Positions 9,893 through 18,081 of a DNA stretch of 64,000 bases are shown here, piece by piece. The position numbers were made by a program, and so were the translations under genes. The notes beneath the pieces were generated by a model. That model was not told the DNA's origin, ran no database searches, and worked only from the letters and a program-made list of their open reading frames with translations. The stretch comes from Kordia periserrulae. Its GTDB lineage: Bacteria; Bacteroidota; Bacteroidia; Flavobacteriales; Flavobacteriaceae. The stretch lies in NCBI RefSeq assembly GCF_003054265.1, contig NZ_QBKT01000001.1:496001-560000 (forward strand). Direction: 5' to 3'. Every line of letters starts with the position of its first letter. Position 1 is the stretch's first letter.

Positions 9893-11125
9893 TTAATCTT
9901 CAAATTCTTCTTTTAGAATTCGAATGACCTCACCCACAGTTTCTTCCTCTAAATCTGTTTGTTTTACGAGGAAGTCCATTTCTTGATCTAAGACACTTTT
10001 GGCAGTATCTAAACCAATTTTCTTAAATTCTTCTATTACCCAAGCTTCAATTTCATCAGAGAATTCGGTTAATTCCACATCTTCTTCAACACCTTCACGA
10101 TATACGTCAATTTCGTATCCTGTAAGTTGTCCTGCTAATCGGATGTTGAAACCACCTTTTCCAATGGCTTTTGAAACTTCTTCTGGTTTTAAGAACACTT
10201 CTACACGCTTTGTTTCTTCGTTAATTTTTAACGAGCTCACCCTTGCTGGACTCAGCGCGCGCGTAATATATAGTTGTAAGTTTGTTGTATAATTGATTAC
10301 ATCTATATTTTCGTTTCCTAATTCTCGTACGATTCCATGGATACGAGAACCTTTCATTCCCACACATGCACCCACAGGGTCAATTCTATCATCATAAGAA
10401 TCAACTGCTACTTTTGCTTTTTCGCCTGGAATTCTTACTACTTTTTTCACTGTAATTAAACCGTCAAAAACTTCTGGAATTTCTTGTTCAAATAGTTTTT
10501 CCAAGAATTCAGGTGCCGTTCTCGACATGATAATCATAGGCTTGTTTCCTTTTAAGTCTACTCTATCAATAATTCCACGTACATTTTCTCCTTTACGGAA
10601 AAAGTCGGACGGAATTTGGTTTTCTTTAGGCAACACAATTTCGTTTCCTTCATCATCTAATAATATCACAGCTCTGTGTCGAATGTGATGTACCTCAGCT
10701 GTATATATTTCTCCCACTAAATCTTTAAATTGCTTGTAGATTGTAGTGTTATCATGCTCATGTATTTTAGAAATTAGGTTTTGACGTAGTGCCAAAATAG
10801 CTCTTCTTCCTAAATCTACCAATTTTACTTCTTCAGACACATCTTCTCCTACTTCAAAGTCTGGCTCAATTTTTCGTGCTTCTGAGAGTGCTATTTCTTG
10901 ATTTGGCTCTTCTACTTCACCATCGGCTACTACGATTCTGTTTCTCCAAATTTCCAAATCGCCTTTATCTGGATTGATGATGATATCAAAATTATCGTCG
11001 GATCCAAATTTCTTTTTCAATGCATTTCTAAAAACATCTTCTAATATCGCCATTAATGTTACACGATCTATTAGCTTGTCGTCCTTAAATTCTGAAAACG
11101 ACTCAATCAATGCTAGATTCTCCAT
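9893..11125 (-). CDS. nusA: Transcription termination/antitermination factor NusA
   Basis: 410-residue RNA polymerase-binding factor that modulates pausing, termination and antitermination. The N-terminal polymerase-binding domain occupies about residues 1-125. An S1 domain follows (about 130-200), then two KH domains, with GMKGSRIHGIVRELG and AIGKGGFNIRLAGQLTG as the two GxxG-type loops. There is no long acidic repeat region such as the AR1/AR2 domains of enterobacteria, which is normal for this phylum. It starts 13 bp after rimP and runs into infB, the conserved bacterial gene order. Confidence 0.96.
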   Translation of the reverse strand: MENLALIESFSEFKDDKLIDRVTLMAILEDVFRNALKKKFGSDDNFDIIINPDKGDLEIWRNRIVVADGEVEEPNQEIALSEARKIEPDFEVGEDVSEEVKLVDLGRRAILALRQNLISKIHEHDNTTIYKQFKDLVGEIYTAEVHHIRHRAVILLDDEGNEIVLPKENQIPSDFFRKGENVRGIIDRVDLKGNKPMIIMSRTAPEFLEKLFEQEIPEVFDGLITVKKVVRIPGEKAKVAVDSYDDRIDPVGACVGMKGSRIHGIVRELGNENIDVINYTTNLQLYITRALSPARVSSLKINEETKRVEVFLKPEEVSKAIGKGGFNIRLAGQLTGYEIDVYREGVEEDVELTEFSDEIEAWVIEEFKKIGLDTAKSVLDQEMDFLVKQTDLEEETVGEVIRILKEEFED

Positions 11126-11138
11126 GACATGTCTTTAA

Positions 11139-11603
11139 TTAAAATGTTACCATAACTTTAGCTTTTACAATAGTTTCATAAGGTATTTCCTGTTCTTTTT
11201 GAACTGTAACTTTACCTTTTCCAACAGGTTTTGGCTCGCGCGCTTTCCATTGGAGTTTTATTTTTTCATCATCTGCTTCCACCAAAGTACCTGTAACTTT
11301 GTTTTGGTCGTCCATGATGACTTCTAATTTTCTACCCACATTTTTCTTGTATTGACGAATGTGTGTAATTCCTTCTGATATTCCTGCAGAATATACTTCC
11401 AAAGAGAAGTCTTCTTCCTCTCTGTCAAGGTTGTGTTCAATGTGTCGACTCACTTTCATACAGTCGCTTAGCGTTACGCCATTATCGCCATCAATCACAA
11501 TGATAATCTTGTTTCCCGGCTTTATTTCCTTGGAAATAAGGAACAACGAAGATTCCTCTTCGAGCACTTCCTGTAATAAATCTGTAACCTTTTGCTTCAA
11601 CAT
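11139..11603 (-). CDS. rimP: Ribosome maturation factor RimP
   Basis: 154-residue 30S-assembly factor. The family signature is visible as VTLSDCMKVSRHIEHNLD, followed by FSLEVYSAGISEGITHIRQY, which corresponds to the conserved LEVSSPG-type segment. A longer in-frame ATG exists at 11639, but that extension would translate through the leader hairpin. MLKQKVTDLLQE at 11603 fits the start of RimP homologues, so 11603 is preferred. It is the first gene of the rimP-nusA-infB operon, divergent from the universal stress protein gene. Confidence 0.93.
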   Translation of the reverse strand: MLKQKVTDLLQEVLEEESSLFLISKEIKPGNKIIIVIDGDNGVTLSDCMKVSRHIEHNLDREEEDFSLEVYSAGISEGITHIRQYKKNVGRKLEVIMDDQNKVTGTLVEADDEKIKLQWKAREPKPVGKGKVTVQKEQEIPYETIVKAKVMVTF

Positions 11604-11617
11604 TTTTAGTATGAAAA

Positions 11618-11637
11618 GAGGGGACTTCTGTCCCCTC
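11618..11637 (-). promoter_or_regulatory. Hairpin in the 5' leader of the rimP-nusA-infB operon
   Basis: On the minus strand GAGGGGAC, loop AGAA, GTCCCCTC forms a perfect 8-bp GC-rich stem, followed by TTTTC. It sits between the proposed promoter (11667-11674) and the rimP ATG at 11603, leaving 14 nt to the start codon. It could be a weak attenuator or affect rimP translation. No gene on either strand needs a terminator here. Confidence 0.55.
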
Positions 11638-11666
11638 ATTTTTTGCCTTTACTTCGAATAACGGTG

Positions 11667-11674
11667 CAAATATA
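11667..11674 (-). promoter_or_regulatory. Putative -7 element of the rimP-nusA-infB promoter
   Basis: The minus strand reads TATATTTGCACC, a perfect TAnnTTTG match in the context commonly seen for flavobacterial housekeeping promoters. It is 64 bp upstream of the rimP ATG. No -33 TTTG at 19 bp is present. Confidence 0.55.
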
Positions 11675-11755
11675 CACATTTTTTCCAATCTTTAAAACTA
11701 TTCAACCAAAGGTTTTTATTTGTAACTTTCAACCTATATTAAAAATACAATCTTC

Positions 11756-12580
11756 ATGAAAAAAATTCTCCTTCCTACTGATTTTTCCGAACAAGCCGAA
11801 TATGCGTTAAAAGTTGCCGCTTCGTTGGCAAGACAGAATGATGCTACTATTTATTTGATGCACATGTTAGAAATGCCCTCACATTTATTGTCGGGCGATA
11901 CCAATTTGGATGTTCCTGAACAATTATTGTTTATGAAGATAGCGCATGAACGCTTTGAAAAAACCATGGCACAAGATTTTTTGAAGGGAATTAACGTGGA
12001 AATCACCGTAGAAACACACAAAGCTTTTGACGGAATTACGCAAGCCATTCACCGACACGAAATTGATTTGGTAGTAATGGGCTCTAGCGGCGCTTCTGGA
12101 TTGAAAGAAATGTTTATTGGCTCTAATACTGAAAAGATTGTACGAACTGCCGACGCACCTGTACTTGTGATTAAGAATGCTATTGAAGATTTTACCGTGT
12201 CTAATTTTGTGTTTGCTTCTGATTTTTCCGAAGATCAAAAATTAGTGTTTGAGCAAGCAATCGATTTTGCCAATAGTTTTAACGCCAAACTGCATTTATT
12301 ATTTGTCAATACACCAAATAGATTTGTAACGACTGCCATTGCCGAACAAAAGATGAATTTGTTTATTGAAAATTTTGAAGATTTGGGCGACCACGAATTG
12401 CATATTTACAATGATAATAAAATTGAAACGGGAATTTTGAATTTTTCACGCGCTATTAATGCCGATTTGATTGGAATGAGTACGCACGGGCGACAAGGAT
12501 TGGCGCATTTCTTTAACGGAAGTATTAGCGAAGACTTGGTCAATCATTCGTTGCGACCTGTGATTACGTTTAAGATTTGA
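11756..12580 (+). CDS. Tandem-domain universal stress protein
   Basis: 274-residue cytoplasmic protein with two UspA domains. Domain 1 (about residues 1-142) starts KKILLPTDFSEQAEYALK and carries the nucleotide-binding pattern GSSGASGLKEMFIGS. Domain 2 (about 148-274) has SDFSEDQKLVFEQAIDFA and STHGRQGLAHFFNGS. The G-2x-G-9x-G(S/T) pattern is therefore visible in both halves, so ATP binding is possible. USPs of this layout are common single genes in Flavobacteriaceae; the exact stress role cannot be read from sequence. It is divergent from rimP and convergent with the TolC-like gene. Confidence 0.92.
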   Translation: MKKILLPTDFSEQAEYALKVAASLARQNDATIYLMHMLEMPSHLLSGDTNLDVPEQLLFMKIAHERFEKTMAQDFLKGINVEITVETHKAFDGITQAIHRHEIDLVVMGSSGASGLKEMFIGSNTEKIVRTADAPVLVIKNAIEDFTVSNFVFASDFSEDQKLVFEQAIDFANSFNAKLHLLFVNTPNRFVTTAIAEQKMNLFIENFEDLGDHELHIYNDNKIETGILNFSRAINADLIGMSTHGRQGLAHFFNGSISEDLVNHSLRPVITFKI

Positions 12581-12620
12581 TGATTGAAAGACTGGTTAGA
12601 CAAATTTTAAAAATTTTAAA

Positions 12621-14021
12621 CTACAACATATTCGCCATAATGTTGAACAAGTTGGCTTTGGTGATGAAGTATTTGTTTTCTAAATCAATTGCTTTGATGA
12701 GATTTTCAATGAGTTTTGCTTCGCGCGAATTGACTAGAAATAGTGAACTTTCTCCCAAAAAGAATTTTCGCTCTTCCGCTCTGAGCATCACTTCATAATC
12801 ATTGACCAATTGCTCCGTAAGCTGATTTTGCAATTGATACGATTCAATTTCTTGCGTAACGGCGTTTATTTTGTTTTTGAGATTGACACGTGTTGCCGTG
12901 CGCTCAAAGTCAACATCTTGTAGTTTTAGTTTTGCCAAACGCAAATCTCCGCGTTCTTTTCGCAAGAATAATGGAAAACTGATGTTCAATCCTGCTTTGT
13001 AATTTTGCGTATTGAACGTTCCCGTTTCGTCAGGCGTTTGCGTTAAAAAATTGTATTGCAAATCTATTTGTGGCAACAGATTGTTGAGTCGTAATCGCCG
13101 ATTGAGCAACAGACTTTCGTATTTTAGGTTGAGCGACTGCATTTTCGGATGCGCTTCCACATCAAAATCAGCACTGTCAAATCCTGTGACATTTAGCACT
13201 TCATCAATTCGATTGGCTGTATCAATATCTGGGCGAATGTAGGGTTGCAATTCTACAGGCGTATCATTATTCAACCACAAAAAATTGGACAACTCCAAAG
13301 AGCTTTTGACAAACTTGATGCGCGCTTTTTCCAAATCGAGTTTTCGAGTGTTGAGCGTTAAGCTTGCTTCTAGCGTGTCAATCGCAGCTTTGTCACCTGC
13401 TCGGTAACTTTTCTTGATTCCGTCAAAACGCAATTGCGCGTTGGATAAAAACGATTGATATACTTCTCTGTTTCTGTACGATTTTAACCATGTAAAATAG
13501 GTAATGGAAGCTTCGTATAATATTTCGTTCACTAATAATTGCTGATCGGCTTGTGCTTGTTGCGTAAAGAGTTTTGCTTGTTTTAGCATTGCCATGCGTT
13601 CATTCATCAAAAAACCTCTTGCCAACGACACCGAAACGCCTGCGCTGTACAATCCGTCTGTTGGTACGCTGAATTCTGGATTTAAGAATTCGCCTGTATT
13701 TTCTTCAAAATTCGCTTTGAATTCTACGCCATACCACGTTGGAATTTTGAACGTCGCATTGAGTTTGTCGTAATATTCTGTTTTTTTGAATTTTTTCCGA
13801 TCGTAATCTACTTGCAATTTCGGATCAAAAGCACCACGCGCTTTGAGCAGTTTTGCTTCACTTTCGTTGATGATTAGGTTTGCCTGCTTTACAATTGGAT
13901 GATAGGTTTTTACATACCCAAGATATTCATCCAACGACATGACAGAGTCGAGCGGATTTTCAATTTGAGCAGTTACATTTCCACTGAAAAGAAATACAAG
14001 GAAAAGAAAAATATATCTCAT
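12621..14021 (-). CDS. TolC-family outer-membrane efflux/secretion channel
   Basis: 466-residue outer-membrane channel protein. A signal peptide ends at about residue 19 (NVTAQ). The mature protein has the long helical pattern of the OEP family, with two repeated halves rich in Leu/Ala/Gln heptads (for example LLLNRRLRLNNLLPQIDLQY near residue 330). It is the last gene of a minus-strand operon: only 2 bp separate it from the HlyD-like gene. Together with that adaptor and the ABC protein it would form a tripartite exporter. Substrate unknown. Confidence 0.88.
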   Translation of the reverse strand: MRYIFLFLVFLFSGNVTAQIENPLDSVMSLDEYLGYVKTYHPIVKQANLIINESEAKLLKARGAFDPKLQVDYDRKKFKKTEYYDKLNATFKIPTWYGVEFKANFEENTGEFLNPEFSVPTDGLYSAGVSVSLARGFLMNERMAMLKQAKLFTQQAQADQQLLVNEILYEASITYFTWLKSYRNREVYQSFLSNAQLRFDGIKKSYRAGDKAAIDTLEASLTLNTRKLDLEKARIKFVKSSLELSNFLWLNNDTPVELQPYIRPDIDTANRIDEVLNVTGFDSADFDVEAHPKMQSLNLKYESLLLNRRLRLNNLLPQIDLQYNFLTQTPDETGTFNTQNYKAGLNISFPLFLRKERGDLRLAKLKLQDVDFERTATRVNLKNKINAVTQEIESYQLQNQLTEQLVNDYEVMLRAEERKFFLGESSLFLVNSREAKLIENLIKAIDLENKYFITKANLFNIMANML

Positions 14022-14023
14022 AG

Positions 14024-15388
14024 TTATTTCTTCTTGTCTTTTGATGCTTTGTTAACAGTTTTGTCATCTGGCTGATAGAAATCTGGCGGGAAACTGTTGA
14101 GTTGTCGCCACAATTCAAACCAAATTGGCACATCATTTAGCAATGCAATCGTTCTGGCACCTGAACCTACACGAATGGCATCTGGCCATGGATTATCAGT
14201 TTCATCTGGTGCTAATAAGATTCTATATTTTCCGTTATCGCTGATAAAGTTTTCAATCGCTACTACTTTAGCGCCATAGGTTCCGTACGAAACGTTAGGC
14301 CAACCGCTAAATACGATTGCCGGCCAACCGTCAAATTGCACGCGTACTTTTTCACCTTTATGAATCAACGGTAAATCAATTGGCCGCACATACGTTTCTA
14401 CCGCCAATTCATAGTTTGATGGCATAATGTTTACCAATTGTTGTCCTTCTTTGAAGGTTTCTCCAATTCCACCTATGATTGCTTTGTTGATAAAGCCATC
14501 TTGCGGTGCAAGAATATAGCGCAAATTGTTTCGCATTTTGTAATTTGTATATTGATTCTCCAATTTGGTTACTTGCGCTTCCGTATCAAATTGACTGGAT
14601 TGCGCGGTATACAAATCACTTTGTGCTTTGGAGATTTTGTCAGCATAATTAGCTTGTGTGCTTGACAGTTCTATTCTCGCATTAATAATGTCATTCTTAT
14701 TCGCTAAATATTTGTTTTCTAGCGAAATGAGTTTGGCTTCTGTTTCTTGTAGTTTTAAACGTTTTGCTTCTACATCTTTTGTAGCAGCCAATCCTTCATT
14801 TGCAAGTGTTACCGCACGATCGTATTGTGTTTGTGCAATGCCTCTGTTGATACGAGCTGCTTCTACATCAATACTATCACCTTTAATTTTTAGTTTTGCT
14901 TGTAATAGTTTGTTTTGAACTTGCTCTAATTTTAACTCGCGTTCTCTGAATAATGCTTTAATTTGTCTTTCTAGCGCTTCTCTTTTTCCTTTGTATGCTG
15001 TGACAGATGAGGATTTCGCTACGATTTGATCGTTGGTTCTTTCGACCAATCTATCGTCAAAATATTCACTTTTTACTTCTGATATTCTTAAGATTGTATC
15101 TCCTTTTCGAACAGAATCACCTTCGCGCACGTACCATTGCTCAATACGCCCAGGAATTTGTGACTGAATGGTTTGCGGACGTTGATCTGGTTTCAAAGTA
15201 GTTACCTGTCCTTGTCCCGTAATATTTTGCGTCCAAGGTAAAAACAGAATGATGATTCCAACCACCGCAAATACAAATAAAAATCTGTTGAGTTGCTTGT
15301 AATATTTTTTGTTAAAGACAAGCTTCCCAGACGCATACTCCGTAAGTTTCACCTTTTTATTTAACTGATTATTTGTAATATTTAGCAT
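14024..15388 (-). CDS. HlyD-family periplasmic adaptor of an ABC export system
   Basis: 454-residue membrane-fusion protein. One transmembrane anchor lies near residues 33-50. A split biotinyl-lipoyl-like half motif follows (IPGRIEQWYVREGDSVRKGD, about residues 78-97). A long coiled coil covers about residues 115-280, then comes the second half motif (ILAPQDGFINKAIIGGIGE, near 290). A beta-barrel region rich in aromatic residues forms the C-terminus, with a basic tail. It lies 5 bp after the ABC protein gene and 2 bp before the TolC-like gene, so the three are certainly one transcription unit. Confidence 0.9.
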   Translation of the reverse strand: MLNITNNQLNKKVKLTEYASGKLVFNKKYYKQLNRFLFVFAVVGIIILFLPWTQNITGQGQVTTLKPDQRPQTIQSQIPGRIEQWYVREGDSVRKGDTILRISEVKSEYFDDRLVERTNDQIVAKSSSVTAYKGKREALERQIKALFRERELKLEQVQNKLLQAKLKIKGDSIDVEAARINRGIAQTQYDRAVTLANEGLAATKDVEAKRLKLQETEAKLISLENKYLANKNDIINARIELSSTQANYADKISKAQSDLYTAQSSQFDTEAQVTKLENQYTNYKMRNNLRYILAPQDGFINKAIIGGIGETFKEGQQLVNIMPSNYELAVETYVRPIDLPLIHKGEKVRVQFDGWPAIVFSGWPNVSYGTYGAKVVAIENFISDNGKYRILLAPDETDNPWPDAIRVGSGARTIALLNDVPIWFELWRQLNSFPPDFYQPDDKTVNKASKDKKK

Positions 15389-15393
15389 GTCTT

Positions 15394-17052
15394 TTAATTT
15401 TTAATTTCCCCTTTTTCCAATGTAATTCGTTCGCCGCAATATGTTTTCCAGCGTTCGTTGGTGCTGACTACAATTAACGCCCACGGATTTGACGAATCTG
15501 TTAAAAAGTCGATAATTCTATTACTTTCTTCCACATTAAATTGGTCTAATGGATCTTCTAGAATCAGCACTTTTGGATTTTTGATGATGGCCCTTGCCAG
15601 CACTATTTTTTTGGAAATATTGTATGAAATTTGCTTCCCTTCTGGATACAACACCGTATTCAATCCTTTTGATTGTTCTTTGATAAATTGCAGCAATCCT
15701 ACTTTTTCCAACGCCCAAAATATGCGATCGTCAGATATGTTTTCATTCCCAAAAGCTAGGTTTTCTCGGACAGTTCCTTCAAATGGAGTTTCTTCTGAGA
15801 GTGATAATCCTAAATGACTTCGGTAATGATTTAAAAATAAACTCGATATGGAGAATGAGTTCACATAAATACTTCCTGAAGTTGGCGCAATGACGCCTGC
15901 AATCATTCGTAATAAACTCGATTTCCCAGAACCACTTTCACCTTGAATTAAGATTCTACTTTTCGGCTTAATTTTAAACGATATTTTATTGAGAATTGGT
16001 TGTTCTCTCCCAAAAACTTCATACGAAACCTTATCGAGTTCAATATGCATTTCTTCGCTAAAATCAGGTTGTTCTCCTTCTTGCGCTTCCAATCCTTTAT
16101 CTACAACTTGCCCTAATTTTTCGATAGACGTTAATACGTCATAAAATGATTCCAATCCAACAATGAGTTTTTCTACAGAGCCAATCACTAATAAAATGAT
16201 GATTTCGGCCGCGACAAACTGTCCAATATTCATTTCTTGATTCAACACCAACGCTCCGCCAATTAGCAGTAAAGAAGCCGTAACTAGCACCTTAAAAGAT
16301 ATCATTTGAATAAACTGCAATACCAATACACGAAAGTGACTTTCACGTGCTTTTAAGTATTTTTCTACCAAAGCATCGTTTTTTTTGAGCGCCAAACTGG
16401 TATTTCCAGAAAGTTTGAAACTCACCATGGTTCGTGCTACTTCTTGAATCCAATGTGCGACTTTATATTTGTTTTTAGATTCTTCCAAGCTTGTTTGCAA
16501 ACCTCTTTTTGCCGTGTATTTAAACACTACATAAATTAAAGCCACCAACAATACCCCAAATATGATAAAGAATGGATGGTAGAATGATAGTAAAATTAGC
16601 GCAAATAAAATTTGCAATAGTGCTGATGGCACATCGATTAGTATTTTAGACAGTCCTTTTTGAATGGTTAAGGTATCAAAAAAGCGGTTTGCAAGTTCTG
16701 GCGGATAGTAATTGCGCAACTCATTCATGCGAATTTTAGGGAAGCGATAACTCAATTCGAACGACGCTCGCATAAAAATACGTTGTTGAATGGTTTCAAT
16801 GATGCGCAATTGCATTAATTGCAACGCTCCTGTAAATATAACTCCAAGCGTAACTAATATCACCAATACTACCCAAGAAGTAGATACTTGCGCTCCTTGA
16901 ATAAGGTTGATGATGGATTGAATTCCCAACGGCAAGGATAGCGCAACAATTCCTGCAAAAACGGCATAATACAATACTTGTAGAATGTCTTTTTTTTCTA
17001 ATTGAAGCAAGCCAATAAATCGCTGCCAAGGTGTTAATTGTTTATTCGCCAT
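15394..17052 (-). CDS. ABC exporter half-transporter with degenerate ATPase motifs
   Basis: 552-residue permease-ATPase fusion. About five to six membrane segments occupy residues 20-290, with an ABC domain from about 330. The Walker A motif is intact (GESGSGKSS). Other motifs are altered: the LSGGQ signature position reads ISYNISKK, the Walker B/catalytic pair reads ILEDP where DE-P is usual, and the H-loop position reads VVSTNE with no histidine. This is seen directly. It suggests slow or absent ATP hydrolysis, or a divergent subfamily. No C39 peptidase domain is present. It heads the operon with the HlyD and TolC partners. Confidence 0.85.
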   Translation of the reverse strand: MANKQLTPWQRFIGLLQLEKKDILQVLYYAVFAGIVALSLPLGIQSIINLIQGAQVSTSWVVLVILVTLGVIFTGALQLMQLRIIETIQQRIFMRASFELSYRFPKIRMNELRNYYPPELANRFFDTLTIQKGLSKILIDVPSALLQILFALILLSFYHPFFIIFGVLLVALIYVVFKYTAKRGLQTSLEESKNKYKVAHWIQEVARTMVSFKLSGNTSLALKKNDALVEKYLKARESHFRVLVLQFIQMISFKVLVTASLLLIGGALVLNQEMNIGQFVAAEIIILLVIGSVEKLIVGLESFYDVLTSIEKLGQVVDKGLEAQEGEQPDFSEEMHIELDKVSYEVFGREQPILNKISFKIKPKSRILIQGESGSGKSSLLRMIAGVIAPTSGSIYVNSFSISSLFLNHYRSHLGLSLSEETPFEGTVRENLAFGNENISDDRIFWALEKVGLLQFIKEQSKGLNTVLYPEGKQISYNISKKIVLARAIIKNPKVLILEDPLDQFNVEESNRIIDFLTDSSNPWALIVVSTNERWKTYCGERITLEKGEIKN

Positions 17053-17138
17053 ATTTTATACGTTAAAAGCGTTTAAGAAATCTATATTTTGAGTGAAAAT
17101 TATTATTCACTATTTTTTCATTTTAATATTCACGAACG

Positions 17139-17146
17139 CAAATATA
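17139..17146 (-). promoter_or_regulatory. Putative -7 element of the ABC-HlyD-TolC operon promoter
   Basis: The minus strand reads TATATTTG, a perfect TAnnTTTG match, 87 bp upstream of the ABC gene ATG at 17052. No clear -33 box at the expected distance. Confidence 0.45.
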
Positions 17147-17506
17147 ATAGTATTACTATTAATTTTGCATAAAATGATATTAATATTAACATTAATTAAA
17201 TTTATAATACTGAAAAACAGTTACTTAAAAACTAAATGCTTTATTAAATTTTAACATTCAACAGGCTCTAATTCACCGACATACATTCGTTTTAGAGCTA
17301 GTTTATCAAAGATAACTAAAATAAATAGGCAAAGCGGAAAGATTCTTTTTGAATAAGATTTTATTGTAAAAATTGAACAAAATAAAATTTAATTGTTCGA
17401 GTTATTGATGATTAAAGATTTATAAGAAACCATTCAGAAGACGATAAATTGTTAGGAGAAGTATGTAAAAATAAAAATCCTTTTTTAAAATGAAAGGAAG
17501 TTTTGT
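17147..17506. other. AT-rich intergenic stretch without recognised gene
   Basis: No supported reading frame on either strand. The first 100 bp are extremely AT-rich. At 17482-17505 there is a decayed version of the terminator found in the following tandem repeats. Otherwise I see nothing in it. Confidence 0.5.
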
Positions 17507-17850
17507 TGGCCCACTAGGGTTTATCTCGTCAAGCTCGATATAAACTTCTCGCCCTAATTATCAAAACTTAAAAACCTCTGAAAATAAAAAAGTCCTTCTC
17601 GGATTGAAAAGGACTTTCGTTGGCCCACTAGGGCTTATCTCGTCAAGCTCGATATAAACTTCTCGCCCAAATTATCAAAACTTAAAAAACCTCTGAAAAT
17701 AAAAAAGTCCTTCTCGGATTGAAAAGGACTTTCGTTGGCCCACTAGGGCTTATCTCGTCAAGCTCGATATAAACTTCTCGCCCAAATTATCAAAACTTAA
17801 AAAAACTCTGAAAATAAAAAAGTCCTTCTCGGATTGAAAAGGACTTTCGT
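17507..17850 (-). repeat. Three tandem 114-115 bp units made from the tRNA-Gln 3' end plus its terminator
   Basis: The acceptor end of the tRNA-Gln gene (plus-strand tggcccactaggg) starts at 17507, 17622, 17736 and finally at 17851 in the real tRNA, giving periods of 115, 114 and 115 bp. Each copy keeps the last part of the tRNA, followed on the minus strand by a terminator-like hairpin. The rest of each unit replaces the tRNA body with a segment able to pair GGGC with GCCC around an inner stem (GTTTAT/ATAAAC in unit 1). The copy at 17507 is the most diverged, with ACCC for GCCC and a decayed terminator. Confidence 0.85.
17819..17847 (-). terminator. Rho-independent terminator of tRNA-Gln
   Basis: On the minus strand AAAGTCCTT pairs with AAGGACTTT around an 11-nt loop, followed by a T-run. 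It begins three bases after the tRNA 3' end. Near-identical copies occur at about 17590-17618 and 17704-17732. Confidence 0.82.
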
Positions 17851-17922
17851 TGGCCCACTAGGGCTCGAACCTAGACTCTTCTGGACCAAAACCAGACGTG
17901 TTGCCAGTTACACCATGGGCCA
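17850..17922 (-). tRNA. trnQ-UUG: tRNA-Gln (anticodon UUG)
   Basis: A 73-nt cloverleaf folds on the minus strand. The 7-bp acceptor stem is TGGCCCA with TGGGCCA and discriminator A. The anticodon stem is TCTGG/CCAGA with loop TTTTGGT, placing anticodon TTG at 17887-17889. The T arm is CTAGG/CCTAG with TTCGAGC-type loop. CCA is not encoded. It has its own promoter and a terminator directly after it. Confidence 0.96.
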
Positions 17923-17939
17923 TTGCTGTAATGCGGTTG

Positions 17940-17970
17940 CAAATTTAAAACAAACTTTTTAAAGTGCAAA
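17940..17970 (-). promoter_or_regulatory. Complete Bacteroidota-type promoter of tRNA-Gln
   Basis: On the minus strand TTTG (17967-17970) and TAAATTTG (17940-17947) are separated by exactly 19 bp, the consensus layout for the Bacteroidota primary sigma factor. The tRNA starts 18 bp after the -7 box. Confidence 0.78.
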
Positions 17971-18081
17971 CATTTTTTAATTTATTTTCATCGAATTTGA
18001 TTCTTAAGGTTTTCCAAAAAAATTCACTTGATTGACTATAAATTCTTAAATTCGCCGTTAGTCTTAATTAAAAGCAATTAC

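Noticed and set aside
11604-11639. Longer start for RimP
   Set aside because: It would encode the leader hairpin; the family starts near MLKQKVTDLL.
12621-17052. Peptidase-containing bacteriocin exporter
   Set aside because: The ABC protein lacks an N-terminal C39 peptidase domain, so processing of the small GG peptide cannot be assigned to it.
17507-17850. Three further tRNA genes
   Set aside because: Only the last part of the tRNA is present in each unit; anticodon and D arms are absent.
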